Positions 1 to 12,393 of a DNA stretch of 64,000 nucleotides are shown one piece after another (position 1 is the first letter of the stretch; each line of letters begins with the position of its first letter). The DNA comes from Astrocystis sublimbata (lineage: Eukaryota > Ascomycota > Sordariomycetes > Xylariales > Xylariaceae), in NCBI GenBank assembly GCA_022453515.1, contig JAJNNY010000042.1, positions 62,001-126,000 on the forward strand. Reading direction: 5' to 3'. The notes below the pieces were generated by a model. It was given only the letters and a program-made list of their open reading frames with translations, did no database searches and was not told the DNA's origin. Both the position numbers and the translations under genes were made by a program.

Positions 1-491
1 GACGGTCAGGGAGAAGGATCAACGGAAGGGTTACAGACCAGGTGAGAGATCAGATGAAAGCACCGCCATTATCAATCATCTATATGGGACGGACGATAGA
101 TACACAACGTGTGAAGAACTGAGGAAAGAGCATGTATGCCGTCGTCGTCGTCCAGATCTATCGCGCCCCAGCCATCCCTCGGCCAAGTCAGTCAGCACAC
201 ATTGCTAGATATCACTAACCATGCGTCAACATCATCGCTTGCTTGCTTGTATGCTTGCTTCATTATTCACGAACCACCGCCTCCCTTTTCCTTCCACTTC
301 CCCTTTCTCCATCTCGACCTTTCTTAGACAAAAGTAAGTTGTGCCGGGACCTCGAACACCCGCTCGATGATGCTATCCACATCCTCAGTGTAGGTGAGTT
401 CATGGCCTCCGTTTCGGCGTGCTCGCCAAATCAATTCCATGCTCAGGGTCATCTGCTGTCTCCATGCCACCAATCCTCTAGATCCTCGATT
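1..491. other. 3' flank of the MAP kinase gene, no gene seen
   Basis: No reading frame here has a recognisable product. The stretch lies directly downstream of the minus-strand MAP kinase stop codon and probably holds its 3' UTR and terminator region. The long plus-strand frame that runs from here into the kinase is an antisense shadow of the kinase's last exon. Confidence 0.6.
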
Positions 492-1690
<1,199 letters not shown>

Positions 1691-2930
1691 GATGGGAAAA
1701 ATGCCACAGGCACGCTTCGTCTACCGCCTCAGATATTGACACGTAATGTAATGATACACTCGGAATCCGAGCGCAACCTTTACCTCCACCGACAATCTCG
1801 AGACTGCCAACGTCCGCGATATCTCCAGAGGGACCTAGATTAGTCTAGAATGGTAGGAGGATAACGTGGAGCTAGGTATGTAGATAGACCGCGTCGAGTT
1901 GCCGAGTCGATGCAGCAGCAGGTATATGTCGAGTTCAACGCACAAAAGAAGGCGTTGGTGTTCGTTGTTCCGATGCTTGAATCGTGCTTTGAATCACCAA
2001 TATGATGGAATTAGAAAGATGTATCCTTTGTACTGGACGAAGAAAGCTTAGTGCTCGTTGTTTGGAATCGTCCGAACTATGAGAGAAGAGAGAAAGATCA
2101 GCCGAAGTCGCAAGAAAGAGACAAAGGAGGCAGGCGTATTGGTTGTAGGTATGGGCAGCTGAGAATGCTGCTGCTGCAATAGCTGGGGGGCTCAGGCGCC
2201 GGTGCTGGGTTCATGCAGCTTTCGGTTGTGTAAGCGGTTTGGGATATGAATCCTAGCCTTGCCAGGCGGGAGGCAGCCAACTGCAGGTCCCGTACGAGAT
2301 GTTTGAAATTGTTCTAGAAGACGATTTCGAAGCGACTAAGGGACTAAGGGACAGCACGGGGCCGGCTCTAAACAACGAACGAGGGGATGGGCAGCGCGAC
2401 TCTGTGACGCGGCCAATGGGACAGTGGATTTTAACAAGCCCCTTGTTACAGGATGTCGCTCTGGCTGGCCGCTAGAGCTGGAGCCGGACACCCTGCACGA
2501 ACCGCCGCAGATCCGGCGTACGTGCTGAGCCAAGGTGAATTCAGTCGGGCGGCAGGGAAGCGCTGCAGCCAGCGGCAGGGCAAGGCATGCAAAGAGCGGG
2601 AGAGGAGGCAGAGGAGGGAGAGGAGCGGGTGAGCAAGGCGTGTGTGTACTGCCTATCTGTGTGATCTGCGCGGGGGGGGGTCTTGGGAGCTTGGATATAC
2701 AGTACGAAATACCGGCGCCTACCTTGATGATCGTTCATGAGTTGTAACTAAGCAGACGTGCAAAAAGACAGACAGACGAATTGCCGGATTGCACGGCTTG
2801 GGCGGTCGAGTGTTGTTGAGGTTTCGCAGCGATGCGAGGTCGGGCGGGATGGTGGTGCTGCGGGTGATATATGACCTGCGTGAGGGGTCGTTGTTGTTTA
2901 AGTGAGCGGGCGGTTGGCTGAGGGAGGGAC

Positions 2931-2957
2931 GGGACTTGGGGGACTTGGGGGACTTGG
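2931..2957. repeat. Tandem 9-mer, three copies
   Basis: Three perfect head-to-tail copies of GGGACTTGG. They lie about 1.2 kb upstream of the MAP kinase start codon. A role is not evident. Confidence 0.9.
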
Positions 2958-4704
2958 GTGGGATGCTTGGGTCTCAGCTCGGCTCGGCCCAGCAGCGACT
3001 TTACCTTTGTCAATGCGGGTTGCCGCTTGGGAAAGTACCTCGAGCTGCGAAGAGGGGCGAGGCGAGGCCGCACAATTGACGAGACGCAATACGCAAATAC
3101 GCACACGCAAAAATGAATGCACACCGAGTTTGGAATGTTCAAGGAAAAGTTGGAGTGGGCAAGAAACAAATGTGCAGGCCCAGGTGCAGGTGGAGGGAAA
3201 AGACTTGGGAGCTTTGGGCGGAGAGGTGACAGTGACAGTGACAGGCAGCGGCTGCTGTGTGCAGGCCCGTGGTTTAGAAGCGTTCCTGCCAAAACTCTCG
3301 GGCAGTCACCAGATCAACTGGTCCAGGATGCATGTTAGTGCCCGAGTGCCGTACCACGTAGGTACTGCACGTAGTTGCCGCGCGACAGTGGAGTGCATAT
3401 TGAATATCGATATACCTGCCCGGTACTTCGATTTTTGGACGATCACTCAGTTTTGTGTGATATGATCAGGTACCTACTTATTTGGAACTGCCTAACCAGA
3501 TGCCAGGATGTGGCCATAACATACTTACCTAGTATATTAAAATCCACCCAGCTCGGCGCATCAGGCACGTAGATCTATTATCTCGAGGATCTAACTAGAG
3601 GCACCTGTCCAATATGTATGGTACTTGATGACTACGTCTAGGCACACGTTAGCTAACACCTTGGATGTAGGTACCTGACCCGTAATCTGTGTGCTAAGCT
3701 GGGCAGTCGCGTTGGCTGACGGCCGGTTGGCAACCGCTACATCAGGTACATACATCAGAACTGCATGTTGGTAACTGCCAGGTGTGAGACGCGGCCCGTG
3801 CGAAACTATTGGGGACTTAGATCTCGTAGCAAAGTTACCGCTGATGAGGGGGGCCACGGAAGGGATTGATCACATCTAGGACTTGTACAGTATGTGTGTA
3901 TGTAAGTAAGTAGGTAAAGTACATGTTGCAATATCTAGACGCCGCCATTAGAGCTGCAGGCTATTAGTGTTGGTGTTGAGTGGGACAGCCATTGCTGGAA
4001 GTTGCCCACTGTATTCCAGGTTATTTCCATCACCTTGGGAGGGAGTCCCTTTAGGTTCCTGATCTACCTACTTGATTGTTGAATTAAACTAACCATTCAG
4101 CTTGTCCTGGAGAACAAAGGTCTTATTACTGCTACCCAGGCCACGTGGGGTCTAAATTCGGATACGATATGGGTTGGCCTGAGCCTGCTTGCCTGCCAGG
4201 GACAGACAGACAGTCTGGACGATGTGCATTCGTCCGATGTCTGGATGAAACACTTGCAAAGGTGAGGTGAGGTTCTTCTTAATCAACGAACCTATGCATA
4301 TGTAAGTATGTTGTAGCATGTATGTCCGGGCCTGCCAAGTAACCAAAACATGAACTAACCTTCGAGTTACAGTAGAGAGGCAGATAATCTATGTGAAAGC
4401 GGGGGGAGGGGCGCCTAGTGGCCGTCTCAGTTGATCACGGCAAGCTAAAATGGCGTCTCCTCTTCGTGGGGGATTAACGCGTCTGGGCCCCCTACCGGTA
4501 GTTTCAAGATGCACTCAAACCTATCAGTACTCGTAGACAGTCCATAGTGCTCTGACAATGACCCTGTTTGTTGACCACATAGCTAGCTTACTGTGTGTAT
4601 CCGAGTAATCTGCCCCCCTGTCAACCATTCGCCAGTATCGAGAGGTTGGTTACATACCTACCGTACCTACATCTCGAGAATCGGAAAGGAGTAACAAGCG
4701 ACGA

Positions 4705-4720
4705 GGGGGGGGGGGGGGGG
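4705..4720. repeat. G16 homopolymer
   Basis: Sixteen uninterrupted G residues, followed about ten bases later by another G-rich stretch. It could form a G-quadruplex on the plus strand. Homopolymers of this length are also prone to length errors in sequencing. Confidence 0.9.
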
Positions 4721-5546
4721 AGAGGTCCGGGGGGGGCGTTCGGAATGGCTGGATGGTTGGCATGGGATGGGATGGCCAGAAAGCGCGGGGGCAGCAGGAC
4801 CTGATGCTGGTTGGGCGGCTCCCCAAGGTGGGGTTAGCCCGTCACAGACTCACACCCAGAGCTCGGCCGTGTCTTCGCTCTCAGCCACTCATGAAACATA
4901 GCCTGGCTTTTCTCTCTTTCTCTCCCTTCAGCGTACCGTACGTGAGGGAAAAGGGGGGCAGGTGGTACGCCAGCCCTCCATTCCTGTCCCGGCCGTCCTG
5001 CCCGGCGCCTAGCATCGCTCTTTATTGGTTGTTGATAGATTGAACTGCACTGTAGGTTTGTTTAGCGTTCCCTGCGTAACTGTAACGGTATGCAAGCGTG
5101 TAAGTCATCCAGCAAGCAAGCAAAACATCAAGCAATCAACACTCACTCCGCCCATCATTCTCATTATTGCCCCCGTGATCTAAAATCTGTTCTGTCGGTA
5201 ACTAGGTATGTGATGTGATTGACATAGGATTACGTGCAGCTTGATAGTGGCAGACAGGCCCATGCATCACCGCTTCTAAAAATACAATCAATGGACGTCT
5301 GGCTGCACACCTCCGCTGCAGTGTGATCCAACCATTCCATTCCTACCTATCTACTAGACGTAAGGCTACGAGCGCCAATTGCTACTCTGTATGTTGATAA
5401 GCTATAAATACTCTTGGCCATCGGTGAATCAGATGTATTAATATATCTAGCAGACGCACCTAGTTGCGTTGCGGCGTTAAATATATATTAATTGTCTCCA
5501 GACGGACAAGAACTGCGCCTTATCGACTACTCTTAGCCCTCAAATT

Positions 5547-5573
5547 GGGGGGGGGGGGGGGGGGGGGGGGGGG
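5547..5573. repeat. G27 homopolymer
   Basis: Twenty-seven uninterrupted G residues, about 220 bp downstream of the SEC24 stop on the opposite (G) strand. The exact length is unlikely to be reliable in any assembly. On the minus strand, the sense of SEC24 and PMK1, it reads as a C run. Confidence 0.9.
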
Positions 5574-5792
5574 CATTGCATGGACTATTGCTCAAGCTAT
5601 GGGCAAATCGGCATAAGCTACAGCTAGGAAGGTAATTTCATCAATTATCACGCATTATAGTAGGTAGTCGGCGTCTAACTAAATTGACTTTTTTGTTCAT
5701 TTATTCTAGGTAGGTATCAAGTCATTCATTGTTGATTCAACCCGTCAACCTCCCGTTTCATTTCACACATTCATTTCGACATTGATTTTTAT

Positions 5793-8777
5793 TTATTGCA
5801 CAACCTGCAGATGACGCATTTTTTAGCAAACCAAAAACAACCTAGCGCCCGCGAAGGTGGCTTAACATACCTTTTCTCTCAGTGATCCCATCCATTGAGC
5901 GAGGCTCATGGCCTGGTCGGCGCGATCCTCCACCAGTAACGTCTGTGCCCACAGCTTCAAGCTCGGTTCGCCGTCTTCCCGCACCACGTAAAGGTGAGGC
6001 ACGATGACGCTACCGACGCCCCGCGATAGGTGATCTCTACTCTTCTGCACCACGGCGCGCACCCGCTCGTTGAAATCGTTGTCCAACTCTGGTATCACCG
6101 TCTTGCCCACACGTAGCTGTGATCGATCCGGCACACCAAACACGTCTGCCAGCAACTGCGGCACCGCGTCGCGTCCCACCCAGATAAACTGCGTCTGGCC
6201 GTCATCAATGAGATACAAACCATAAGAAACAAACCTCTCCGAGGACAGGTTTAGTGGTGGCGGCAGCACGATTTGACTCGTCTCGGGATCAGGCACGCCG
6301 GCGTTATCCGGCATGTCGTGCAACGAGTATAGCCGGGGGTATATGTACTGAATAAGGAGAGGTAGGGGTAATGTGGAAAGCAGGCACAGTGCCGCTGATC
6401 GGAGATCGGACGGGATCTGGGCGGAGCGGCGAAGACCGACGTTCTTCATTAGACCTAGGAAGAGCACCGGTAACCCACGCAGATTCGCGGGGAACTGTAG
6501 ACCCCCGCCACCCATGCTTCCACCGCCCAGTTCCTTTTTGAACGTCTGCAGAAGTTCAATGATCTTGCCTTGCAGCGCATCTCTCGCAGCGTCGAGGCCG
6601 CTACCGAGCGCTCTCTCCACCGCTTTATGGCTGAAGTAGGTAGTAATGGCGCACTGGTCTGCAGAAGCGTACACGTCTGCTACGTTGGTAGTTGTCGGCA
6701 GGGCGAGAGTCATGACGCGAATGCGCCGCTCTCCATTGCAGGTTGTGTACAGGACACCAGCCTGGAGGCAGATAAACTGCTTTTGTAAGTTCTCATCAAT
6801 CGCCACCTCTACCACATAGCATTGGTCGCGAGGGAAAGCTGGAAAGGCGCAGAGGTCCGAAGATCGGTTGAAGAAGTTGCCATAGAACGTACTCATCCGT
6901 AGGCCAGTCGAGGCACGCACCCTGAGAACAGCTTCCAGACCAATTTCCGATGACAGGTAGTCACTGAACTCGGAGGCAAACTTGATGGCGTCTTCACCTC
7001 GGCCGGCATTGAAGCCAGGGTAGAACCATGTCTGTCCACCGGTGTATCGGGGGAGGTTACTTAGCGAGGCCACGTCTTGGTATTGCGACGAGAAGAGGAA
7101 CATATCGATGGACACTTGAGCCTTGGAACACTCAACGGCGAAGGATTTGTAGAAGCTGTTAGCGGTCTGTAGAAGGCCATTCTCCTTTGACGTGCCCAGA
7201 AGTTTCTTATCTTCGCGCAACTCCAACTTTCCGGTACCCATGTTCGGCAGAGACGCGCTAAGAGCGACCAATTTTCCACCCAGGGGGGAGATCAAAAGAT
7301 GACCCGCCTTGAGCGCCGATCCTAGACAAGAACCATTGTTCTGGTTGTTCTGGAACATATCTGGCAATTTGGCAAGGAAGTTCTCGATACTCTGCCGGCT
7401 TTCTGTCAAGGGAACCAGAAGGTCATGGGGCATCGGTAGGAATGGCTCCTCTAAATCGCTCACGACTAGCATACTGGTCTCTCCGTTCTCCTCCTCGTCT
7501 TTGGGAACGGAGAAGTAGTGCAGGCTTGAGTCGAAAGCGATAAATCCAAGGCGAGTTCGGCGGTCGGCATTGGGTATCCGGCTTAGACTATCAAGGATAG
7601 TTCGTGCACTCGTGGCGAGGAGGCCCGTAGATACGGAGGCGTAGCTCACGTCAAAGAGGAAAAGGTAGACGAGAGGTTGCGGGGGGCGGACCATGTACTC
7701 TTGAGGAGCGACAAACTCCACGACCGAGTGGTTCAGCTCATACCTGTCCCAGCGATTCACGCTCTTCTGCGTAGCGGCGTCCCAGTCGAATGCCTGGGGC
7801 ACATCGTTGGTGAGGTTACACATGTTGCACCTCCAGCGATGTCCCTGATCCAGGAAGGTCACATAGGGGTTAATGTATGTCCGGCACCTCCGGCATCGCG
7901 CAATAACTTGATCCTGAACAACGGGCACGTTATCATCGATGTCGTGGAGGGCGGCGTACGGCTGAATAACGAGCGCGAAAGGAAGTTTGGACTTCTTCAA
8001 CAAGTTGTGTGTAGTGGGGACGGCATTCACGGTAGACCGGATGTATTTGGGCGGGCAGTTGGCCGTAGGTGACTGAGTGACGCTGGCCTTGGAACGATTG
8101 TTAGCTCCTCAAAGCAGCAACGCAGGCACAGAACAGTAGGCACATACATTAGGGGGTAGGATACAAGGGGGTGGCGGCAGATCTAGCTCGGACACATTGA
8201 AGGGCTGGGCGGACAGGTCACTTGGGTAGAGTTGGTTGAGAGCAAGGCGAGGTTGCTGGCCTGGCTGTTGCTGCTGTTGCTGCGGAGCGGGGGATTGCTG
8301 AGGACCGCCAATGTTCATGCCGGCCATGTTCTGTGTGAGGGGCCCCAACCCGGCACCGGCAGCGCCCGGGTAGTAGGGAGACGGAACTTGGTATTCTCCT
8401 GCTTGAGGCTGCGCCCCGACGCCTGGCTGCTGCTGTGCATCGTAGGGAGAGGGCGCAGGAGCGCCGTAGCCTCCTTGCTCATAGCCCTGAGCGGGATAGC
8501 CTCCGTATCCTTGGGGGGCCTGTTGCGCGCCGTAGGCTGGGGCACCAGGTCCCGGGGGCACACCTCCCGGAGGAGGGGCGGCGCCGGAATTGGCTCCGCT
8601 CCCGAACTCGAAGGCCTGGGTGGCGTAGCCTCTCTTCTTCTTCTTGGCGCCATCGAGGGCAGCGCCGGGCTGGGGCGGCGGCGTGGCGGCTGGCTGGCCC
8701 TCGTAGCCACCGTACTGCGCTTCCTGGGGGTATTCCTGCGGGGGATACTGGCCCTGGTTATCGTAGGGGGCGGCCAT
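5793..8777 (-). CDS. SEC24: COPII coat subunit Sec24
   Basis: The cargo-selecting subunit of the COPII inner coat. With Sec23 it binds Sar1-GTP on the ER and packages secretory cargo. Exons: 8148-8777 and 5871-8087, joined by a 60-nt intron, plus a probable last exon at 5793-5804, giving 952 aa, the usual fungal length. The first 210 residues are the disordered Pro/Gln/Gly-rich tail, with a KKKKRGY patch. A zinc finger follows (Cys275, Cys278, Cys297, Cys300; CxxC-18-CxxC), then the trunk, beta, helical and gelsolin-like regions. The frame ending at 5862 reads LREKVC-stop. However, AAG|GTATGT at 5870, a GCTAAA branch-like site and CTGCAG at 5805 fit an intron of 66 nt followed by V-V-Q-stop. 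I prefer the spliced end; the alternative is 951 aa. The start codon is the first ATG of the frame. Confidence 0.95.
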
Positions 8778-10635
8778 CTCGGCGGCTGCGCAGAGGATGG
8801 CAGAAGCTCAGCTCGTCCTGGTGCAGCCCGATGGATTGCGCAACAGCAGGTGGGCGGACGGCAATCGACTGTTGGGATGGGTGGGCCGGGTAGAGGAGGG
8901 TGTGTTGGGAGAGGGAAGTGTTGTGTTGTTCGCTGTGCAGTGCAGGCAGTCGAGGCAGCGGGTAGTTGCGTAGTGGTTACCTGTCAATGTGGCTTGTGAC
9001 TTATAAGGCTTGGGATTTGGCCACGTTTTGACAACCGGCGGTGACAGATTGCAGCCACATACAACTACGTAACGCTACCTACATGTATGTACCTACTCGA
9101 CACCCAGGACGGACGATATATCAAAATGGACACGTGTGGGTAGATCAGGCACCTAGATATAATCCACATATACAGCAGATATCGTGTCACAGCGATTTTC
9201 TACGAGTTAATATGGTAGCCTGCACTTTGGGTGTTTGGGTCTTCAAGGTTGGTTCGGAGTATGAGTACATGTACCTCATTTGCAATGCAAGGTCCATCGA
9301 TGGCAACCCGGACACACAGACCTGCAAACCGAGATCTGGTTGGATCCCCCACGTAGGTAGGTACCTAAGCCTGACCCGTCCTTAGCCTGGCTTTGGCTGT
9401 GGTCATAGCTTCACCGAGCTCCCGTTTTTATGGGGCTATTCTATCACCTCCTTGCGTCACGACCTTGTTCCTTTCCAAGTGCCAACAGAAAGCAAAAAGA
9501 GTCAAGTCTGGATGGACAGTGTGTCTATGCAGATGGCACAGTCATTAATACCGTGAGATGCACGGCTGCAGGAAAGACTCCGCTCCCATTGGTCCTGACT
9601 CCTTCGTACGAGGGGTGTATCTCCTTAGGTAATCTAAGTATGCTTATCACGTGCTTGCTTGATGCATGCAAGTGCCATGATGCATCTACCGTGCCGGCGG
9701 GATGGAGGTGTGTAAGTGACAACGAAGGTTCCCAATGCTTCAACAAGAACTTCTGCGTTCTATTTATCCAAGCTTGTTCGGATAATCGCAACAGAAACAC
9801 TAGGTATCACCTGGGTAGGACTGGGGTAAGTCGATTGATTGATTGGTGTGGGCTATCATGTGAACCCTGAGCAGCTGAACAGACGGTGCAGGTGGACAGC
9901 TATCGACATGCTATGTATGCTACCCCTGCGGGTCTCCGTCTGGTACGGTATTACTATTTACGGCAACGCTATTTGCATGTTGCATGCAACTCTCCCCTTC
10001 TCGCCGCTTGCCGGTGCGGCGCAGAGTCGATGTTACCACTCCAATTCCCTCTTCAGCTCTAGCCTCTCCCATGCCTGCGTACTCACGCCGTAGATTGCGA
10101 AACAACGAAACCAATTAAGCGATTCGTGACCCTGACGAGCCTGAGGGTGTTACCGGTCCGTCCCCTACTAGTTCCGTAATCCGGCAGGATACCTGCCAAA
10201 AAAGCCCTGCCGTTTCCGTACGCCGGTTCTGGGCCGGCCTTGGTAGGGCAGGCCAATTTGATTTTCAACTGACGTACATATCATGGATCGCATGCCTCCT
10301 CTGCACTGCATCCTCGCTGCTCATGACACAAACCAAGCCCATATTGCATGCCGTGACTGCCGTGAAAACCCTCCCATATTTTACATCGTGCCTTACTATC
10401 CCAACTCATTGTTATTGCCTCCCTTTTTTTGTTTTTAAAACAGGTTGTTAGTTATCGCGCGCGCACTACCAACAGCCAACAATACCGACTTAGGACCCTG
10501 AATCTACCTACAGTAGCTCTACACATCCCACCACCCAAGCTTGCCAAGACTTCGACGCCGTTTACTGCATTTGATCTATCCCGAGTACTTTCACAACTGC
10601 AGAGGCAGCTACATTCGCACTCATCAATCGAAACC
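8778..10635. other. Divergent intergenic region, SEC24 / small membrane protein
   Basis: 1.9 kb between two divergent genes, so it should hold both promoters. A pyrimidine-rich stretch precedes the plus-strand gene. Frames of up to 146 codons are present but show no domain or coding bias that I can support. Nothing else is seen. Confidence 0.5.
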
Positions 10636-11080
10636 ATGGCGGGTTCAACAGCTGGGTGAGTACAAGATCGACACCACAAACAATCTCAGCCCTCTCCTCC
10701 CTTGTTTCCCTTTCCTTCCCTTCTCTCATTCTCACCCTTCGGCGCATGCATGCACCTACCTACCCAGCTAACGTAAGCTCTCACCTGCAAACAGCAAGAT
10801 CGTCCCCCTCCTGATCCTCCTCGTCGTCGTCGCCGGCATCGGCTTCGTGCTCTACCAGGTCTACCTGAGCGCCACCAAGATCCGCGCCAACGCCGAGAGC
10901 AGCTTCGCCTCGCGCAACATGGTCTTCACCAAGGACGGCCTCAAGGTCGGCGTCAAGCACGTCGAGAACGAGCGCTACGTCGACGCCACCCAGTCTTGGG
11001 TCGTCAAGGCCTGGAACGCCGGCTCCGCCTCCAACGCCAACAGCGCCAAGCCCGCCTCTGCTACTGTGAAGAGGAGATAG
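10636..11080 (+). CDS. Small single-pass membrane protein, unknown function
   Basis: A 101-aa protein from two exons, 10636-10655 and 10795-11080, with a 139-nt intron (GGTGAGTAC donor, CAAACAG acceptor). The seven-residue first exon reads MAGSTAG and has a good start context (ACCATGG). Residues 8-28 are a strongly hydrophobic helix (IVPLLILLVVVAGIGFVLY), followed by a hydrophilic, mildly basic tail with a KDGLKVGVKH stretch and an Ala/Ser/Asn-rich end closing on KRR. This looks like a signal-anchored protein of the ER or mitochondrial outer membrane with its tail in the cytosol, but the location is an inference. Second-exon codons are strongly C/G-ending, which supports real coding. I do not recognise the family by function. 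It is convergent with the transcription factor downstream. Confidence 0.75.
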
Positions 11081-11140
11081 TGTGGGATTGGGGACGAGAA
11101 AAGAGATGGAGATAAGGGGACTGGAAAGAAGAGAGAGAGG

Positions 11141-11178
11141 GGCAGGCAGGTAGGTAGGCAGGCAGGCAGGCAGGCAGG
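11141..11178. repeat. (GGCA)n microsatellite with GGTA variants
   Basis: About nine tetranucleotide units, GGCA with two GGTA variants in the middle, just 60 bp after the stop codon of the small membrane protein, so probably within its 3' UTR. Confidence 0.85.
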
Positions 11179-12257
11179 AGATGCGCCGTTGCAAAAGCTT
11201 GGGGTGACGAATGAACGAAAGGAGGGCGAGCCGAGGGCTAGAAGGATACGATCTGGTCCTCGATAATCGTCGATATTTTCGAACAAACGATTCGAACGCA
11301 CGAACGCATCAGTCCGACGTCCTCGCGATGACAAATCCTTTTAAATTTCGAGTATTATACTAGGGTATGCGGGCAGCGATGGGCGACAACGACACTTGCC
11401 GTCGGAGTAAATAATTGCCTTCCATTTACTTATCTGGGGGAATATTATACGGAAAGGTGTGCCACGCACACACCTTCCTAGCCAGATGCTAGGCAAATGT
11501 TCCGGCCTGAAAAGAATACCATGCCTACTTAGGTAGTAGTATGCTTCATTGATATATTTGTCGCAGAAAAGACGGATGGATATCCAAGCACGCGATACCG
11601 TACTTCCAAAAATGGAACTTTATTGGACCTGTTTTTTTTTATTTTAGTTTGCTTCAGAGTCCTATCTGCATGGCACCAGCCATCGTGACAGTTTTGCTAC
11701 AGAAAAAAATATTGCTAGCCAATCTGGTTAGTTGGTATCTTTGCTATGTTGAAATATCCCATATTTCCCAAAATTCCCACAATTCCTCTCATTCATGACC
11801 TTCATAAAGTACCTGCCTACAAATATATTAGGTTAGGTTGGTAGATACCAACACATCCTGCGATCCAATGCATGGTAAGTGTGTTTTTAGGTGTCGACTA
11901 TTTGATTTGATGTCGTTCAAGTGGTTGGTAATGACTGGTGTTGGTTCCCCTTTGCCCGTTTGTTTATGGCGCATGTAGTTGGTGCAAGAATGATAAGAGG
12001 TACGGTACAGCCGCTTGCGCCTTGGAGCGAAGCTGGTTCTTGTATCTGCGGTTTCGGTTGTTGGACAATGTCTGTCTCCTATGTCTGAGAATATGCGGTG
12101 GGCGTCTGGGGGGATGAGGCGCTTCGGTGTATTCGAATCATCGTCATCTGACGGCTGCTCAATTGAGTAGCTGTTTCTGTATCCCCGCCAAGATTGCAGA
12201 AGTGAAGTCCCAAGGACTGAGCGGCTTCTGCATTCGTGATAGTAGGCCGGCAAGGTC

Positions 12258-12261
<4 letters not shown>

Positions 12262-12288
<27 letters not shown>
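12262..12288. repeat. (TA)n microsatellite
   Basis: A perfect alternating T/A run of about 27 nt in the 3' flank of the zinc-cluster transcription factor. Confidence 0.95.
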
Positions 12289-12393
12289 GTTTTGCACATG
12301 CAGCCAGGGCACGCATTCAAATGAACTTCCGTCGTCGGTAAATGAGCATCATATCCACCATGGATGATTCATCACCACCTAGATCTACTTCTG

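Larger units (their letters stand above)
1691..5792. other. Long intergenic region upstream of the MAP kinase
   Basis: 4.1 kb between two minus-strand genes, probably holding the kinase promoter and 5' leader. Several open frames up to 187 codons exist on both strands, but they overlap one another, have biased low-complexity composition (Gly/Arg or Pro/Ser) and resemble nothing known. It holds two long G runs, a tandem 9-mer and several copies of the TACCTA/TAGGTA words common in this window's intergenic DNA. No gene is supported. Confidence 0.55.
11081..12393. other. Convergent intergenic region
   Basis: Shared 3' flank of two converging genes. It contains a (GGCA/GGTA)n run and a (TA)n run, listed separately, and AT-rich stretches near 11340-11840 that would suit transcription termination. 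The frames rich in Ile/Tyr here are made by the (TA)n repeat. Confidence 0.5.

Noticed and set aside
2902..3465. 187-codon plus-strand frame upstream of the kinase, with a 185-codon frame opposite at 2735-3292
   Set aside because: Low-complexity composition partly made by the 9-mer repeat, no motifs, and the two frames exclude each other.
8232..8999. 255-codon plus-strand frame
   Set aside because: Shadow of the Pro/Gln-rich SEC24 N-terminus; its Gly/Arg/Leu-rich sequence is what the reverse strand of such DNA gives.
9430..9870. 146-codon plus-strand frame rich in Cys
   Set aside because: Considered as a small secreted protein, but there is no signal peptide, no splice structure and no regular Cys pattern.
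11828..12316. 162-codon minus-strand frame with IYIYIY
   Set aside because: The frame is held open by the (TA)n microsatellite.
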